Origin: Annulohypoxylon bovei var. microspora
Lineage: Eukaryota > Ascomycota > Sordariomycetes > Xylariales > Hypoxylaceae
DNA: 51,599 nt
Assembly: GCA_022836615.1 (NCBI GenBank)
Contig: MU405408.1
Location: forward strand, 1-51,599
Direction: 5' to 3'
Shown: piece by piece, positions 1-11,071 of the stretch
Numbering within the stretch: the first letter of the stretch is position 1
Layout: every line of letters starts with the position of its first letter
Program-made: the position numbers and the translations under genes
The notes under the pieces: model-generated
Told to the model about the DNA's origin: nothing
The model's input: the letters and a program-made list of their open reading frames with translations, nothing else
Database searches by the model: none

Positions 1-1315
1 GATTTAAATAATTTTATTTTAATTAAATTACATGTAATAAAACGTATATAATAAAATGTTAAATATTATATTTATTTTAATTTTATTACTTTAAACCGGC
101 CGCACGTAATAAACGCGATTTTATATAATAAGTATTTTAAACCGCGATTAAATTATTAGTTTTTTTATTTTTAATAATTATAACAATTATAATAATTATA
201 ATAATTAAACGGGTAATTAAAAAATTAAAAAGTTTATTTTTAATAAAAAGCTTAAATTGTTTAATAAATAATAATTTATATATTAAATATATTTATTAAC
301 ATTTATTTTAAATATAAATTTAATGAATTTAATAATTTATAATTAAAATTACGGTAAACCGCGACTTAACCACGATTAAAGAAAATTAATATATAAATAA
401 CTTTAAACGTAAATTTATTTTATATTTTATTAATTATTAAGTTTAAAATTAATTAAACGATTAATGGTAATATTATCACGAAAAAATAAATGGCATTTAA
501 ACGTTATAATTAAAAGGATTTTTTCGTTAAAACTTAAAATATAACGAGGATATATTTAAAAGGTAATTTAATGGTATATAAAAATTAAAAAATTAATTCG
601 TTAACTTTAAAATATAATTTAAAAAATATTTTATACGTTATTATTAAATAATAAAAGATTATATATTAAAGGTTTTTTTTTCTTTTATATAAATTTATAA
701 TTAACTTAAATTTTCGAATAAAATTATTTTAAATTAAAAAAAATGCGAAAATAATTTAACGCCTTATAAATATAATGGCACGGGCTATAAACCCGTGGTT
801 AAAACGGGCGGGCGTAACCCGTTTTACGTAAATATTTTTTTTAATTTAAATTCGTTAAAATAAAATTATTTAATATATTTAATATTAATATTTAAAATTA
901 CGATTTAAAAATATTACATAAATTTAAAAATACATAAATAAATTAATATAAAAAAAAAAATAAAAAAATAATATATTAAATTAAAAGTATTATATAATTA
1001 TTTTCATTTTAATACATTTTAAATATATTAATATTTTCATTTTTTTTATATTTTTAAAATATAACTTTAAATATTGAAATTATATTTATTAAATAACTTT
1101 TTTAAAACGTTTTTAAATTAATATAATATATTTTATTACATATTTAATATAATATTTAAAGGTATAAAATTTATAAAATTTAATTAAAAGAATATAAATA
1201 ATATATATATTTATATAGTAATTTATATACGAAAAAAGGTACCTTTAATTGCATATAATTTTAATCGGTAATAATTAATAAAATGTTTTAAAAAAGTAAA
1301 TGGGTTATTTTTAAG
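1..1315. repeat. A+T-rich RIP-like block
   Basis: The block is overwhelmingly A+T with long TA/AA/TT runs. CpA and TpG are scarce while isolated CpG-containing islets survive (for example around 97-118 and 780-830). That is the dinucleotide pattern left by RIP acting on CpA. No ORF of useful length is present. It is probably a remnant of a mutated transposon or repeat; its identity cannot be read. The edge near 1315 is sharp, and ordinary base composition follows. Confidence 0.75.
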
Positions 1316-3908
1316 GGAAAAACTAGGCTGTTCAATTAAACTTACTGGTTCTATATAATACTATGCGTGCCTACCCAATACACTCCCCAGCAATTGTTTT
1401 AGCTGAATACATACCTGGCGGTAGACAATTATATAGTGCATTGAGGGTGTATTAACTTTCTGCTAAGCCTTGACAACAATACGAACAATTGTTTGGCTTT
1501 TGTTCAGTATTCACGTCGAAACTGCTAGTGACGTTACAGCGGTTCTCAACTCCCGCGAAACCCAACACATCGAGCAAAGACAAGGGCTTGACGTTAGAAG
1601 CATGCAAAAGCAATCAATACGAGCGGGATGGACCATGACAGTTTTCAATGGCTCATATTCGCTGCTACCCCAGAAAACGAAGGTGACGATGATTGGAAGC
1701 GAGCACGTCGAGTCGAACTCTCAGGGGTCGGATCCACTACCGATGAACCTGCAATAGCTTCTACAATCGAATTCGATAGCCTAATGTACCTAGGAACAAA
1801 TGAGACCGTATTTTCCCTAACGCACTTCACCGTAATTATCCCAAACATGCTTAGGATAGATTTCGATATACGGTATGTTCCTACCTAGGTACCTAGGTAG
1901 GCATTCCCTTCGAAAATCAAGCTACCTAGGTACGAAATGATTCTTGAGACGACGAACTTGGGCATACTTACGCGCGCATTCTAGAATACCATATTAATAA
2001 ACACTCGCAAACCAGGCGATTTATACCGTGACGGCAGTGGGATGAAAGACCGATATTTCCACGAGAAATAGGTACACAGATTCTAAGGCCGAACAGGGGG
2101 TACCAAACCCAGTAAGCTCGGTTCATAGATCCGAATCCCCATTCTACACCAAAACTCACTCAACGATGTCTTCATTAACGAAAGTCGCACAGCTACCTAT
2201 ATGGTCGAGTTCTATTCATACACACTTGCTTTAACTTTATTTTCATACTACGAACTTCTTTTAAAGCTGAAAAGTGTAAAAGTTATTATAAAATAAAGTG
2301 AAGTGAACTTTAACGGACCTCTCATGTAAAAAACTGCAATTTAAATGATAATTAAATCCGTTAAATTTTGTTTAATCTTGCGACAGCTTTTACAACTTTA
2401 AGACTTTAGGAAAGTCCTAATATAAAATATAAAGCCAAAGTAAATATTTATACGAGAAATTTAACAGCATGTTTTGCGACTTTATTAACAAAGATCGTGT
2501 TGAATGGTAAGATAGTAAAATGGTCTTTTAGTGGGGGTTTCGAGGTAGGTGAGGTGGTAACCCAAATAAATTTGACCCCCTTACTGTTAAAATCTACCCT
2601 AAAAGATCCTCCTTCCAGTGGTATGCTAGCTTATCTGTCACGGAAATAGTCCCTCATTTTGGCAAAGTGGATGAAACTTAACTGAAAGAAGAAAGCAACG
2701 GACTCGTTGAGAAGTTCCCTCGAACTGCTTTTGAAAATCAATTTGACGACGATCGAACACGGCTAGGTGGTTAGGATCTTTATGGCAGGTAAATGTAAGT
2801 GGCTGTCAATTTGTACGGAGACCTCGGGATGGTGTAGGAGCAGGCTACCACACTGGCCAGTTGAGGAGATCGAGATCTGGCTAGATGTGTCATATTTGCA
2901 GGCACATAAGCATCATATCAGATCATATCAGATCAGATCTGTAGGTGGTTAATAGCACCGTGAGATCGAGCTACGTGCTTAAATCATCGTTTCCCGAAGA
3001 CCTGACCTTTGCCGGACTTCACATCAGGTATTTAGGTTCGAGTTAAAAGTTCAAATACTTGAAATACCTTTACTTCAGGAACAAATATATCCCACATATG
3101 TCTAGATGCGGTATATCAGGTCGGCAATTTCTAAATGCCAAAATAATTTAAGGTAAATGTCCGGGGAAAAGATCAAGAACTTCACCGTCGGTAGTAGATA
3201 GATCGCACTCAGCTCAGGCCCCGAGACCCTGGTAATCCCCACCGGCTACTACCCCTACCGTCCCATCGCAGTTTTTCTTATGTCTTGATGAGGCAAGAGA
3301 TCTTGGAAAACGCGCGGCTTATTACGTAAAATTCAATCTTTATTTTTTTTTTTTTTTTTTTTCTCCCGTCACTCGATTGAACTTGAAGACAGAGTGATGA
3401 TATCATCCAGCCTATCGCAATATATCCAATGCACTTTAACCTGTCTACCTGCCTGAGTAAGAGTAGGTAGTCATTAAATATGTAGTTCCTTTTCACTACC
3501 TTATCGCATCGTGGAAACATTTCCAACTCTTATCACTTATCCGAATCCTTAAGAGGTCATGTATAAACAAGGTAACTAATTGTAAATTGTAAAGGAGTAA
3601 ACATACCGGCCAAAATATCCTCCTCTACTTGTTTTCCAGCATGGAGATGATTGGTGGAAAGCGTTTATATCGACAGCGTATATCCATGAGCCGACATTAA
3701 ATTACTCAGGAGACTTCCTGTTTCGGTCAAGAGGTACTGGGTCGCAATCCAAGGCATCGCATCGTCCAAGATGTAGCAAGGTTCACGGTCTTCATATTTA
3801 ACGGGCACGCCCCTCTAGATCGTCCAGGTTTGATCGCGTCCTTTTATCACATCCTCGCGCCTCTTCATAATTCGGTGTACCAGAGCTTGCTAGCTAACAC
3901 TCGGCGAA
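1316..3908. other. Gene-poor intergenic region
   Basis: No convincing gene. Short ORFs on both strands near 1470-1890 and 1968-2159 have no recognisable domains. The stretch holds copies of the TACCTAGGTA motif (1882-1901, 1921-1934), a short GATCATATCA-type tandem near 2910-2940, and a poly-T tract at about 3341-3362. Confidence 0.5.
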
Positions 3909-5621
3909 ATGGTTTCTATGCACGTAGCGCTCGTGTTTAGCGCCGCGATGGCCGCTGCGCGCGCTGCCTCGCTAGCCGATTACTGCACGGTTGACTATGC
4001 CGCGAGCGCGCTACCTGTCCAGGAACTCGGACTTGGAATTACCATCGATTCATCGTCGGTTTCAGCTGCTCTGACCACCAACAATTCCGTCACCTCTGAG
4101 TGGTACGACGCTGCTGTGATCGACTATTGCAATGTCACTTTCGCCTACTCCCACAACGGACTAACCGACGACATTGTCCACGTATCATATCTTGTGCCCA
4201 CCCCGGATAGCTTCGCGAACCGCTACGTCTCAACTGGAGGAGGCGGGCTTGCTATCAATTCGGGAGCGTCGTACAGCCCCAACGGGATAATCGTCGGCGC
4301 CGTGTCCGGTATCACCGACGGAGGATTCGGCAACTTTAATACGCAGTACGACGCGGCATTCCTCCTGGCGGAAGGCACGGTCAACTGGCAGGCGACGTAC
4401 ATGTTCGGATACCAGGCCCATCACGAGCTTGCCACTCTCGGGAAACAGTTTACGAGAAACTTTTTCAACGTCTCCGACGGCGATAAGGTCTACTCGTACT
4501 ATCAGGGATGCTCCGAAGGAGGTCGCGAGGGATGGAGTCAGATCCAGCGCTTCGCCGACCAGTTCGACGGCCTCGTTACCGGCGCCCCCGCTTTCCGCTT
4601 CAGTCAGCTGCAGACCAACCACCTCTCCGGCGGTGTCATCGAGCAGGCGCTCGGCTACTACCCTCCACCGTGTGAGCTAGAGAAGATCGTAAACCTGACG
4701 ATCGCCGCCTGTGATGGACTGGATGGCAAGACCGATGGCGTGGTCGCGAGATCCGATCTCTGCAAGCTTAACTTCGACTACAAGTCCACGGTAGGTCAGA
4801 CTTACTACTGCCCAGCGTCTAGCGGCGGCTTTCAAACCGGGGCCACGCCGGAACAGAGCGGTACCATCACCGCCGAGGGTGCGGCCGTAGCTTCTGCGTT
4901 TACAGAAGGCCTGATAGACTCCGACGGGAAGCGCATCTATCTCAATCCTCAGCCGGGTTCTTCCTTTGGCGACGCCGTCACCCAGTACAATAACGACACA
5001 AACACGTGGGAACCCAGCGTCTCGGGACTAGGCGGGGAGTGGATAGCGCGCTACCTCAACCTCGAGGACAAGAGCAACATCAACAGTCTCGAGAATGTCA
5101 CCGCAGACACTCTCCGGGATTGGATGTCCCTCGGCATGCAGAAATACTACGACTCGCTACAGACCACCTGGCCAGATATCACGCCCTTCAAATCGGCCGG
5201 TGGCAAGGTCATCCACGTTCACGGCGAGTCGGATTCCTCGATCCCGAGCGCATCTTCCGTGCACTACTACGAAGCCGTGCGCAACATGATGTACGGCGGC
5301 CTCAAATACGACGCGAGCGTCGCGGCCATGGATGAGTTTTACCGCCTATACCTCGTTCCGGGCGGATCCCATTGCGGAAGCAACCCAGACCAACCCAACG
5401 GCGGGTGGCCCGCGACTACGCTGCAGACGGTAATCGAGTGGGCGGAGAAGGGAGTTGCTCCCGACACGCTCGAAAACTCGGGCGATATCGACAGCCTGTG
5501 CAGATGGCCTCTCCGCCCGCTCTGGTCCGGCAACGGCACTTCTTTCGACTGCGTGAGCCATAAGGCCTCGACGGAATCGTGGATTTATACATTCGACGCT
5601 TTCAAATTCCCGGTGTACTGA
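3909..5621 (+). CDS. Secreted tannase / feruloyl esterase family protein
   Basis: An uninterrupted 570-residue protein. Residues 1-19 form a signal peptide ending in ARA. The family motif GCSEGGREG lies at 200-208 and gives the Cys201-Ser202 pair with the nucleophile serine. Asp442 (GESDSS) and Cys489 next to His488 (GGSHCG) complete the CS-D-HC arrangement of fungal tannases and feruloyl esterases. An Asp-rich loop at 269-276 (CDGLDGKTDG) matches the lid-domain calcium site of the family. Many Asn-X-Ser/Thr sites fit secretion. Family members hydrolyse gallate or hydroxycinnamate esters of plant phenolics; which ester is cleaved here cannot be told. Length is normal for the family and no intron is needed. 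The start is the first Met, directly before the hydrophobic leader. Confidence 0.93.
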   Translation: MVSMHVALVFSAAMAAARAASLADYCTVDYAASALPVQELGLGITIDSSSVSAALTTNNSVTSEWYDAAVIDYCNVTFAYSHNGLTDDIVHVSYLVPTPDSFANRYVSTGGGGLAINSGASYSPNGIIVGAVSGITDGGFGNFNTQYDAAFLLAEGTVNWQATYMFGYQAHHELATLGKQFTRNFFNVSDGDKVYSYYQGCSEGGREGWSQIQRFADQFDGLVTGAPAFRFSQLQTNHLSGGVIEQALGYYPPPCELEKIVNLTIAACDGLDGKTDGVVARSDLCKLNFDYKSTVGQTYYCPASSGGFQTGATPEQSGTITAEGAAVASAFTEGLIDSDGKRIYLNPQPGSSFGDAVTQYNNDTNTWEPSVSGLGGEWIARYLNLEDKSNINSLENVTADTLRDWMSLGMQKYYDSLQTTWPDITPFKSAGGKVIHVHGESDSSIPSASSVHYYEAVRNMMYGGLKYDASVAAMDEFYRLYLVPGGSHCGSNPDQPNGGWPATTLQTVIEWAEKGVAPDTLENSGDIDSLCRWPLRPLWSGNGTSFDCVSHKASTESWIYTFDAFKFPVY

Positions 5622-6262
5622 GAATCTTTCCCGGCGGTTTTAATGTGTAAATAAAAAGCTAAAAGGTGCTTTAATTATGTCGCTTATGTTTCATTGTATA
5701 TATTTATGAATTAATATTAAAAAGAATTCTTGTTTAATAACATGTGAGATTAACCTGGCTATATACAAATATAGGATCAAAGCAGATGAAAATCTGCCCA
5801 GGCCTTACCCACAGGGGTTAGGGTCAGATACTTAGGTACCTAGGTAGGTACCGGTAGGTACAGGATTAGGGGATAAAAGGGAGTTTAGGTTCAACTCCTA
5901 TTAGGCCTGTCGGTGCCTTCCTTTTATTCCCTTGATCTCCGGTGTGCCTCTTTAAGCACCTTAGTACAACAGTAAATACCAACGAAAATATTGATAAGGA
6001 TCATTCATCTAAGTTCACACCGATCAAAAATTTAAGATGCTGAGACAAAAGAAATAATTACAAGCCTGATTTTCCCAAATCTAAAATACACCTATCCATG
6101 CACATCTAACATCCGTCCCTCTTTGCCCACTTGGTCGTATGAAATGTCCTAATTGCATATGTATGCAACCTTCTATGATCTAGTAATATATACACCTCCG
6201 TGTGCCATCAAGCCTTGCGCATTTAAAGCGTTTTCGGTCAAGATATCCTAAGAATTGAAAGT
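5622..6262. other. Intergenic region
   Basis: Between the esterase and the convergent RTA1-type gene. It holds a cluster of TACCTAGGTA/(TAGG)n motifs at 5831-5862. Nothing else is recognised. Confidence 0.5.
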
Positions 6263-7272
6263 CTAACCTAAGACTTCCAAGCTTGTGCCAGATATTCTCT
6301 TGAAAGCACCTCGACTGATAACGCGACTAGGGTGGAACCAGTTGTACGAAAGTGCCACGATTAGCATGGGAAGAGCATCCAGGCAATACAAGTATAACTC
6401 CTTTGCTTGAAGCTCGCCAGTCGACCCCAAAATGTATTCGGCCACACGATATACCGATCGAATCATGATAAGGGCGCTGGTGATGTACAAGACATAAATA
6501 AGCTTCCGCCAAGGGGTATGGAGACTCAGAGCAAGCCGAGTGGGTTTCACCGATATACGCCTGTGGAACACGAGGGTGACTATCATGAAAAATCCGAAGA
6601 AGAGTATCTGTATGCAGAGGCCGGCGACGATGATATGTTCACCTCGGGTGACGTCGTCTTCGGATTTGGCTTGGGTGAGAAGGCCACCACCTATACGAGC
6701 GGATATCAGTACATGGTATCGCCTCCGAGAAGCAAGACTTGATAATTACCTCCGCCTTGGGCGAAAAAGGATAGAATGTCACCGAGGACGAAGAATTTCG
6801 TGAGCCATCGAGGCTTGATCATGGAACACGATTGGGCTTCGAGGTGAACAACCAGTCGGCCAAGAATCATGTAGATAGAGGCCGAAAAAAGGGTAGGCCC
6901 GAGAAGAAGGAGTACGGATTGGATGATATATGGATTCTGGGTAAAGTTCGGATATTCAGGTGACGACATAGCCCGTCCGACATAGCCTACAGTTTCAACT
7001 ATGGTCGATAGAATTAGTACCTATCTGACCTTAAGATAGTAATAGGGTAGGGTAGGGATGTGTTGAACTAAAGAGCTCCAAGGCTATTAGCGTAGATGAG
7101 GCTACTCACAGAGACAACCGATGACGAACGGAATGAAGTACCAGGTTCTCTTTCGAACAAGCACCCCAATATGTAATAGAGCTGATATGGCGAATAAGAT
7201 GATAAATAGTATGGCGGCAACGATGGACGGCTTATACCGGTAGAATACGAAGGTCGGTGTTGAGTCGGCCAT
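6263..7272 (-). CDS. RTA1-family multipass membrane protein
   Basis: Three exons on the minus strand: 7110-7272, 6750-6986 and 6263-6690. Introns of 123 and 59 bp use GTGAGT...TAG and GTAATT...TAG. The joined frame gives 275 residues starting MADSTPTFVFYRYKPS. It shows about seven hydrophobic segments, the family's Tyr-x-Pro start before helix 1, IGCLCYVGRA near the end of helix 2, FVLGDILSFFAQGGGGG in the middle, and a last helix ending YNWFHPSR. This is the RTA1-like family of fungal plasma-membrane proteins (Rta1, Rsb1), linked in yeast to resistance to toxic lipids and sphingoid bases. The substrate here is unknown. The gene is close to full length for the family. Confidence 0.88.
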
Positions 7273-8886
7273 ATTTGCAACTTCAGCTTTGAATTCGAGA
7301 ATAAGGCTTTTGAAGACGAATGAGAATTATTTAGGTGAACTTGGCCAAAGGCTTGGGAGATATTTGACGAGGCAGAAGCTTTCTTAAGAACAATCCGGAG
7401 GAGAATATCTAATCGTCTCAACCCCTTGTCTGATTATAATGCTGGATCTACTCAGCCTCTAAGATGCGTTACATGAGTAAACATTCGATCTAGGTAAATA
7501 CTGGATATTTCGTGCTCGTAACTGTATCAATACCTAACTGCAACTAATAGGTACCTAGAGTTTATTAGTTTACTCGCACTTTACTCGCACTTCTAGTCGT
7601 ATTGTCGATATTCTCGGGTTTTTATACGAGAGTGGCTATGGTAGTTTAGATATCAGTAATCTTGACACTTACCTAGGTAGGTGGAAATTCTAGTGCAATA
7701 CTAAACACCTAGTTACCTACTTACATATCAATTTTAAGACCCATTGAATTAGGCATCCGTATAGTCAGATTCATGCTATTCTTCACATAGATGGGTAACT
7801 AATCCAATTAAGTTAATTGTCCGCGCGCTGAAACATTATTCATATGATAACTTCTATTAGAATGGGCATTTATACGCGTATTGTCGGACTTTTCCTAATC
7901 GGACGACACTGTTTCATAGCCAAATAAAACGAAACAACTCGCCCTTCGATATTTTATAGGATATTTAAAAAGAAACATAACAATACACCATAACGTAATT
8001 TCGATTTCATACATAAAAAACGTATACCTATATAGACCTGTTTACTCGATATGTTAATAAAACTTGTACTCTTATTACAAACGGATTGACGCGATACTTT
8101 CTACTGACTGTAAATCTCTAAAAGTTCAAGATGTTTAACTTGAAGCCTTGAACTTGTGCTATAATACCATTAGGTTAACTATTCCGAAGTTTTACAAGGG
8201 CTACGGAAAGTCCCACTGTTTCCAATAATGTTGGTTGGAATTAAGTGGTGGTGATATGCCTTATGCTCATGCTGTCATTAGTATTAAAAACTAGTGCCCT
8301 GATGTGGACATTCTCGAAAAATGGAGCGTCCCATAAACTCCAAAACTCGGCGTATCTAGATTGAACTATCGGATTCGTATATCTCGGACTTCGTACTTCG
8401 TACCGCCCCTAAAAATAACCGTACCTTTGAGCTGTGTCAGAACCCGATAACTGACAAAACTTTATCCAATCCCGTCAAATTCTTAATCTTGCCGCACTAC
8501 ATCTGGACAATGCAGGGGTTGCTGTGTTGGGATTTTCGCGAGACTCAAGGAAACCCCTTACGCGAGTCGTGAAGGCGGTGCAACAGTGTTTACTAGGTAG
8601 CTCGTCGTCTCAGTACGCCGATCTATCTACTCTCCTAACACGAACTAGACCTTATCACTAGTCGTATGATCTATAAGAAATATTTGACTGCCAACGCGAT
8701 ATATAGGTGCCTATTGTCCCCGCGTACCTTTAGTCATCCTTACTCTCCTTGACCTTATAATAATAAGACCCGGCGACAGTTTTTATATCATTTTCATTTT
8801 ATTTTACATCCTCAGGGTCCTTTTCATTACTCTAAGCTTCCATTTAAACAACTCAACATGTTTAAGAAGATAGTAAACCTTTGGTA
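7273..8886. other. Intergenic region, no gene seen
   Basis: About 1.6 kb with stop codons in all frames at short spacing. A TACCTAGGTAGGT motif lies at 7670-7683. No repeat or RNA gene is recognised. Confidence 0.5.
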
Positions 8887-9928
8887 TTAAGTTGTCTGCT
8901 CATTGTCTACTAACAAGTCCCCAAGGTTAAACAGCCACTGAGGTCTGCGTGCCTCTTTTAACTTCCTCTTCTCCTTTGCCAATTTCATGCATTCTCGACG
9001 CTGAGCCTTTCCCTCTGGTGTTTTCTCTGGTCGAGGCTTTTTGCTAATCTTCTTCGTCTTCGGTTTAAGTAGAACCCGTTCCCCTATCATTATAGGGTCA
9101 TCGAAGAGAAACGAAAAAGATGGCTGATCCTGATCCGGACTACGCCACGCCTTCGCGATCGTTTTAATGGAAGACAGTGTTACTCGAGTAGATAGTGTCG
9201 GCCTAGACTTGGATTTGTCGTCGCAGTAGTTCCAGTCCCGCACGGCAGTCATCAGCAGTGAATCGCGCATCGTTGCCGGCAATATGCAGGTCCTGCTACG
9301 GGAGCTTCAAGGCGTCGAGAAGCTTTGCCAGCGAGTATCGATAGTATGTCTGCAGAGGAAACTGGACAACTTTTAAGATGTCCAGGTGGTACAATGGACG
9401 TACATCAAGGTGAAGTCCCCAGTCGGCCGCTTCGCCTCCGCATCTAACAAGGACAAAGAACCGATTTTTGATCAGCCTCTGTAAATATGTTTTGACGTTT
9501 TCAATTTTTATCTGTCTGGTCTCATCGAAGAGAAATTTACTACATCGTTGGCTGAGATAGTCGGATTGCCCAACCTGAAGCTGGTGCGATTTGATAAGAT
9601 CTTCCGCATTTCTGAGTGGGGACCTTGTTTTTGCTGAAGCTGAAATTGTATTCATATAAGATTGTAAATGTCGTGCATCTAGAATTGATATGCCAACTAG
9701 ACATGGACTATTCTCGGCGCTTTTAAAGTCTGTGAGGCCATCTACATCGATTGAAACAAATAAAATATCTCTCAACAAGGAGTTAGACAGCGGTGGTCCT
9801 AATCGTATTTGGGTGAGGTTTTCGCCTAGGCCAAGAAGATGCCGAAAGACTAAAAGTTCTTCTCGAAGCAAACCTGTGTGTTTCGGGGCGCCGCATGACG
9901 GATCATTCGCAACTTTGAGTAGCATCAT
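8887..9928 (-). pseudogene. Broken DEDD-type exonuclease-like gene (Gfd2/YDR514C-like)
   Basis: Reading from 9928 downward, residues about 55-85 contain LFVSIDVDGL, followed later by LVGISILDARHL, like the first acidic motif of the exonuclease-like fold in fungal Gfd2/YDR514C-type proteins. A TAG stop at 9296-9298 interrupts the frame just after LLDALKLP. The same frame beyond it reads QDLHIAGNDARFT, the expected late motif (His-x-Ala-Gly-Asn-Asp), so the stop lies inside the domain. After ARFT, near 9256, the frame must shift to continue LLMTAVRDWNY and a basic Lys-rich tail ending at 8887. One nonsense codon and one frameshift therefore make this a pseudogene. A CAG-to-TAG change (C-to-T at CpA) would explain the stop. 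An intron removing the TAG was looked for and not found. The exact family is inference. Confidence 0.65.
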
Positions 9929-11071
9929 GGCTACTTCGCCAGTAATATGATATAATTTGATTTCATATGTGAAGGTCTGCGAAGAGGTTAGTTGCCCTAG
10001 TAATCGAATTGTCGATGCAACAGTCTTTATTTAATAATATTTACGGTGGCGTTGAGGTCGAGTCAACTTAAAGGCAAGTCGCATTTTTACACTACTATCT
10101 CGCTTCTTCTCCCTTTCCTTACACTCGGCATGCTTGCCTGAAGATTAAACTGAGATACAGACTTTAACGAGGTCAAAAACCCCTAAGCTAGAATTGTCTG
10201 TATAAAAATAGGGGTAGCTTAGTCAGTTGGTAATTAACGACTCGGACCGTGACCTAACCTGCCTTACATAAGCTGATAAAGATGTGTAAAAGAATCATAG
10301 CTTAGGTGTTGGAAAATACTTCCTCTTCCACATTTGCTTACCAAGATACATCGCACAAAAATTTAAATACTTGTCGAGCAAACTAAATGAATTTGTATTT
10401 AGCAATGTGCTGGTTGATTCTGTAAGGGCCGGCGCTCACCAAGTCGCCACTAGGGTCATTTTTCGTGTTCGCATTTTACTGGTCTACGTAGGAGACGTGT
10501 TCGACGAGACGTGTTCGACGATTGACTAGTTTTGGGCTCTTCGATTCTGCCTTAATGTAAAGTATTGATAGTTACAGAGATTCTAAGTATTGAACAGCTT
10601 CAAATATTTACTTGCGCCCGTGTTATTGAACGGTACAATAAGTTACTACAGATGTTGATAATTCAACCAGTAGAATGTGCGAAACAATTATCTCGACGTT
10701 TTTACCTAGATGTTCGTTTTTATAGGTGAGTAGGTACTAAGTAGTAGTAGAATTCGGTACCTGAATTCTCTTAAAATAGCGGCTTGGCTGCATAAAAAAA
10801 TATAAAGCTTAGTTGACGTGGGGCATGCACATTGGGGTACAATACCTGTATTCTCCGCAATTACCCCAATTTTAAGCCAGCTCGACGTCCTCCAACGAAT
10901 TGCTCCATAATTAAATAATTAAACTGGCGGTGTTGAAGTCTGAAATCTTCCGTCTTGATGCCTTACCTAGGTATACATCTATGGATGATCGCTCCATAAA
11001 GTTCGGGTTGGTAGATTGATAGGTAATCTTACCGAAACAACTACCGAGACAACCTCTCCTCTCCACGATCC
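9929..11071. other. Intergenic region
   Basis: No gene seen. A short direct repeat (GAGACGTGTTCGAC, twice) lies at about 10491-10521 and a TACCTAGGTA motif at about 10963-10973. Confidence 0.5.

Noticed and set aside
2510..2620. Possible inverted repeat around the GGGGG/CCCCC tracts
   Set aside because: Matching arms are short and imperfect, with no flanking duplication.
5880..5900. B-box-like GGTTCAACTCC
   Set aside because: The stem spacing does not fit a tRNA T-arm and no A-box or cloverleaf could be drawn.
9296..9298. Programmed stop readthrough in the exonuclease-like gene
   Set aside because: The bases after the TAG do not match the CARYYA-type readthrough context, and a second, frameshifting lesion follows, so decay is simpler.
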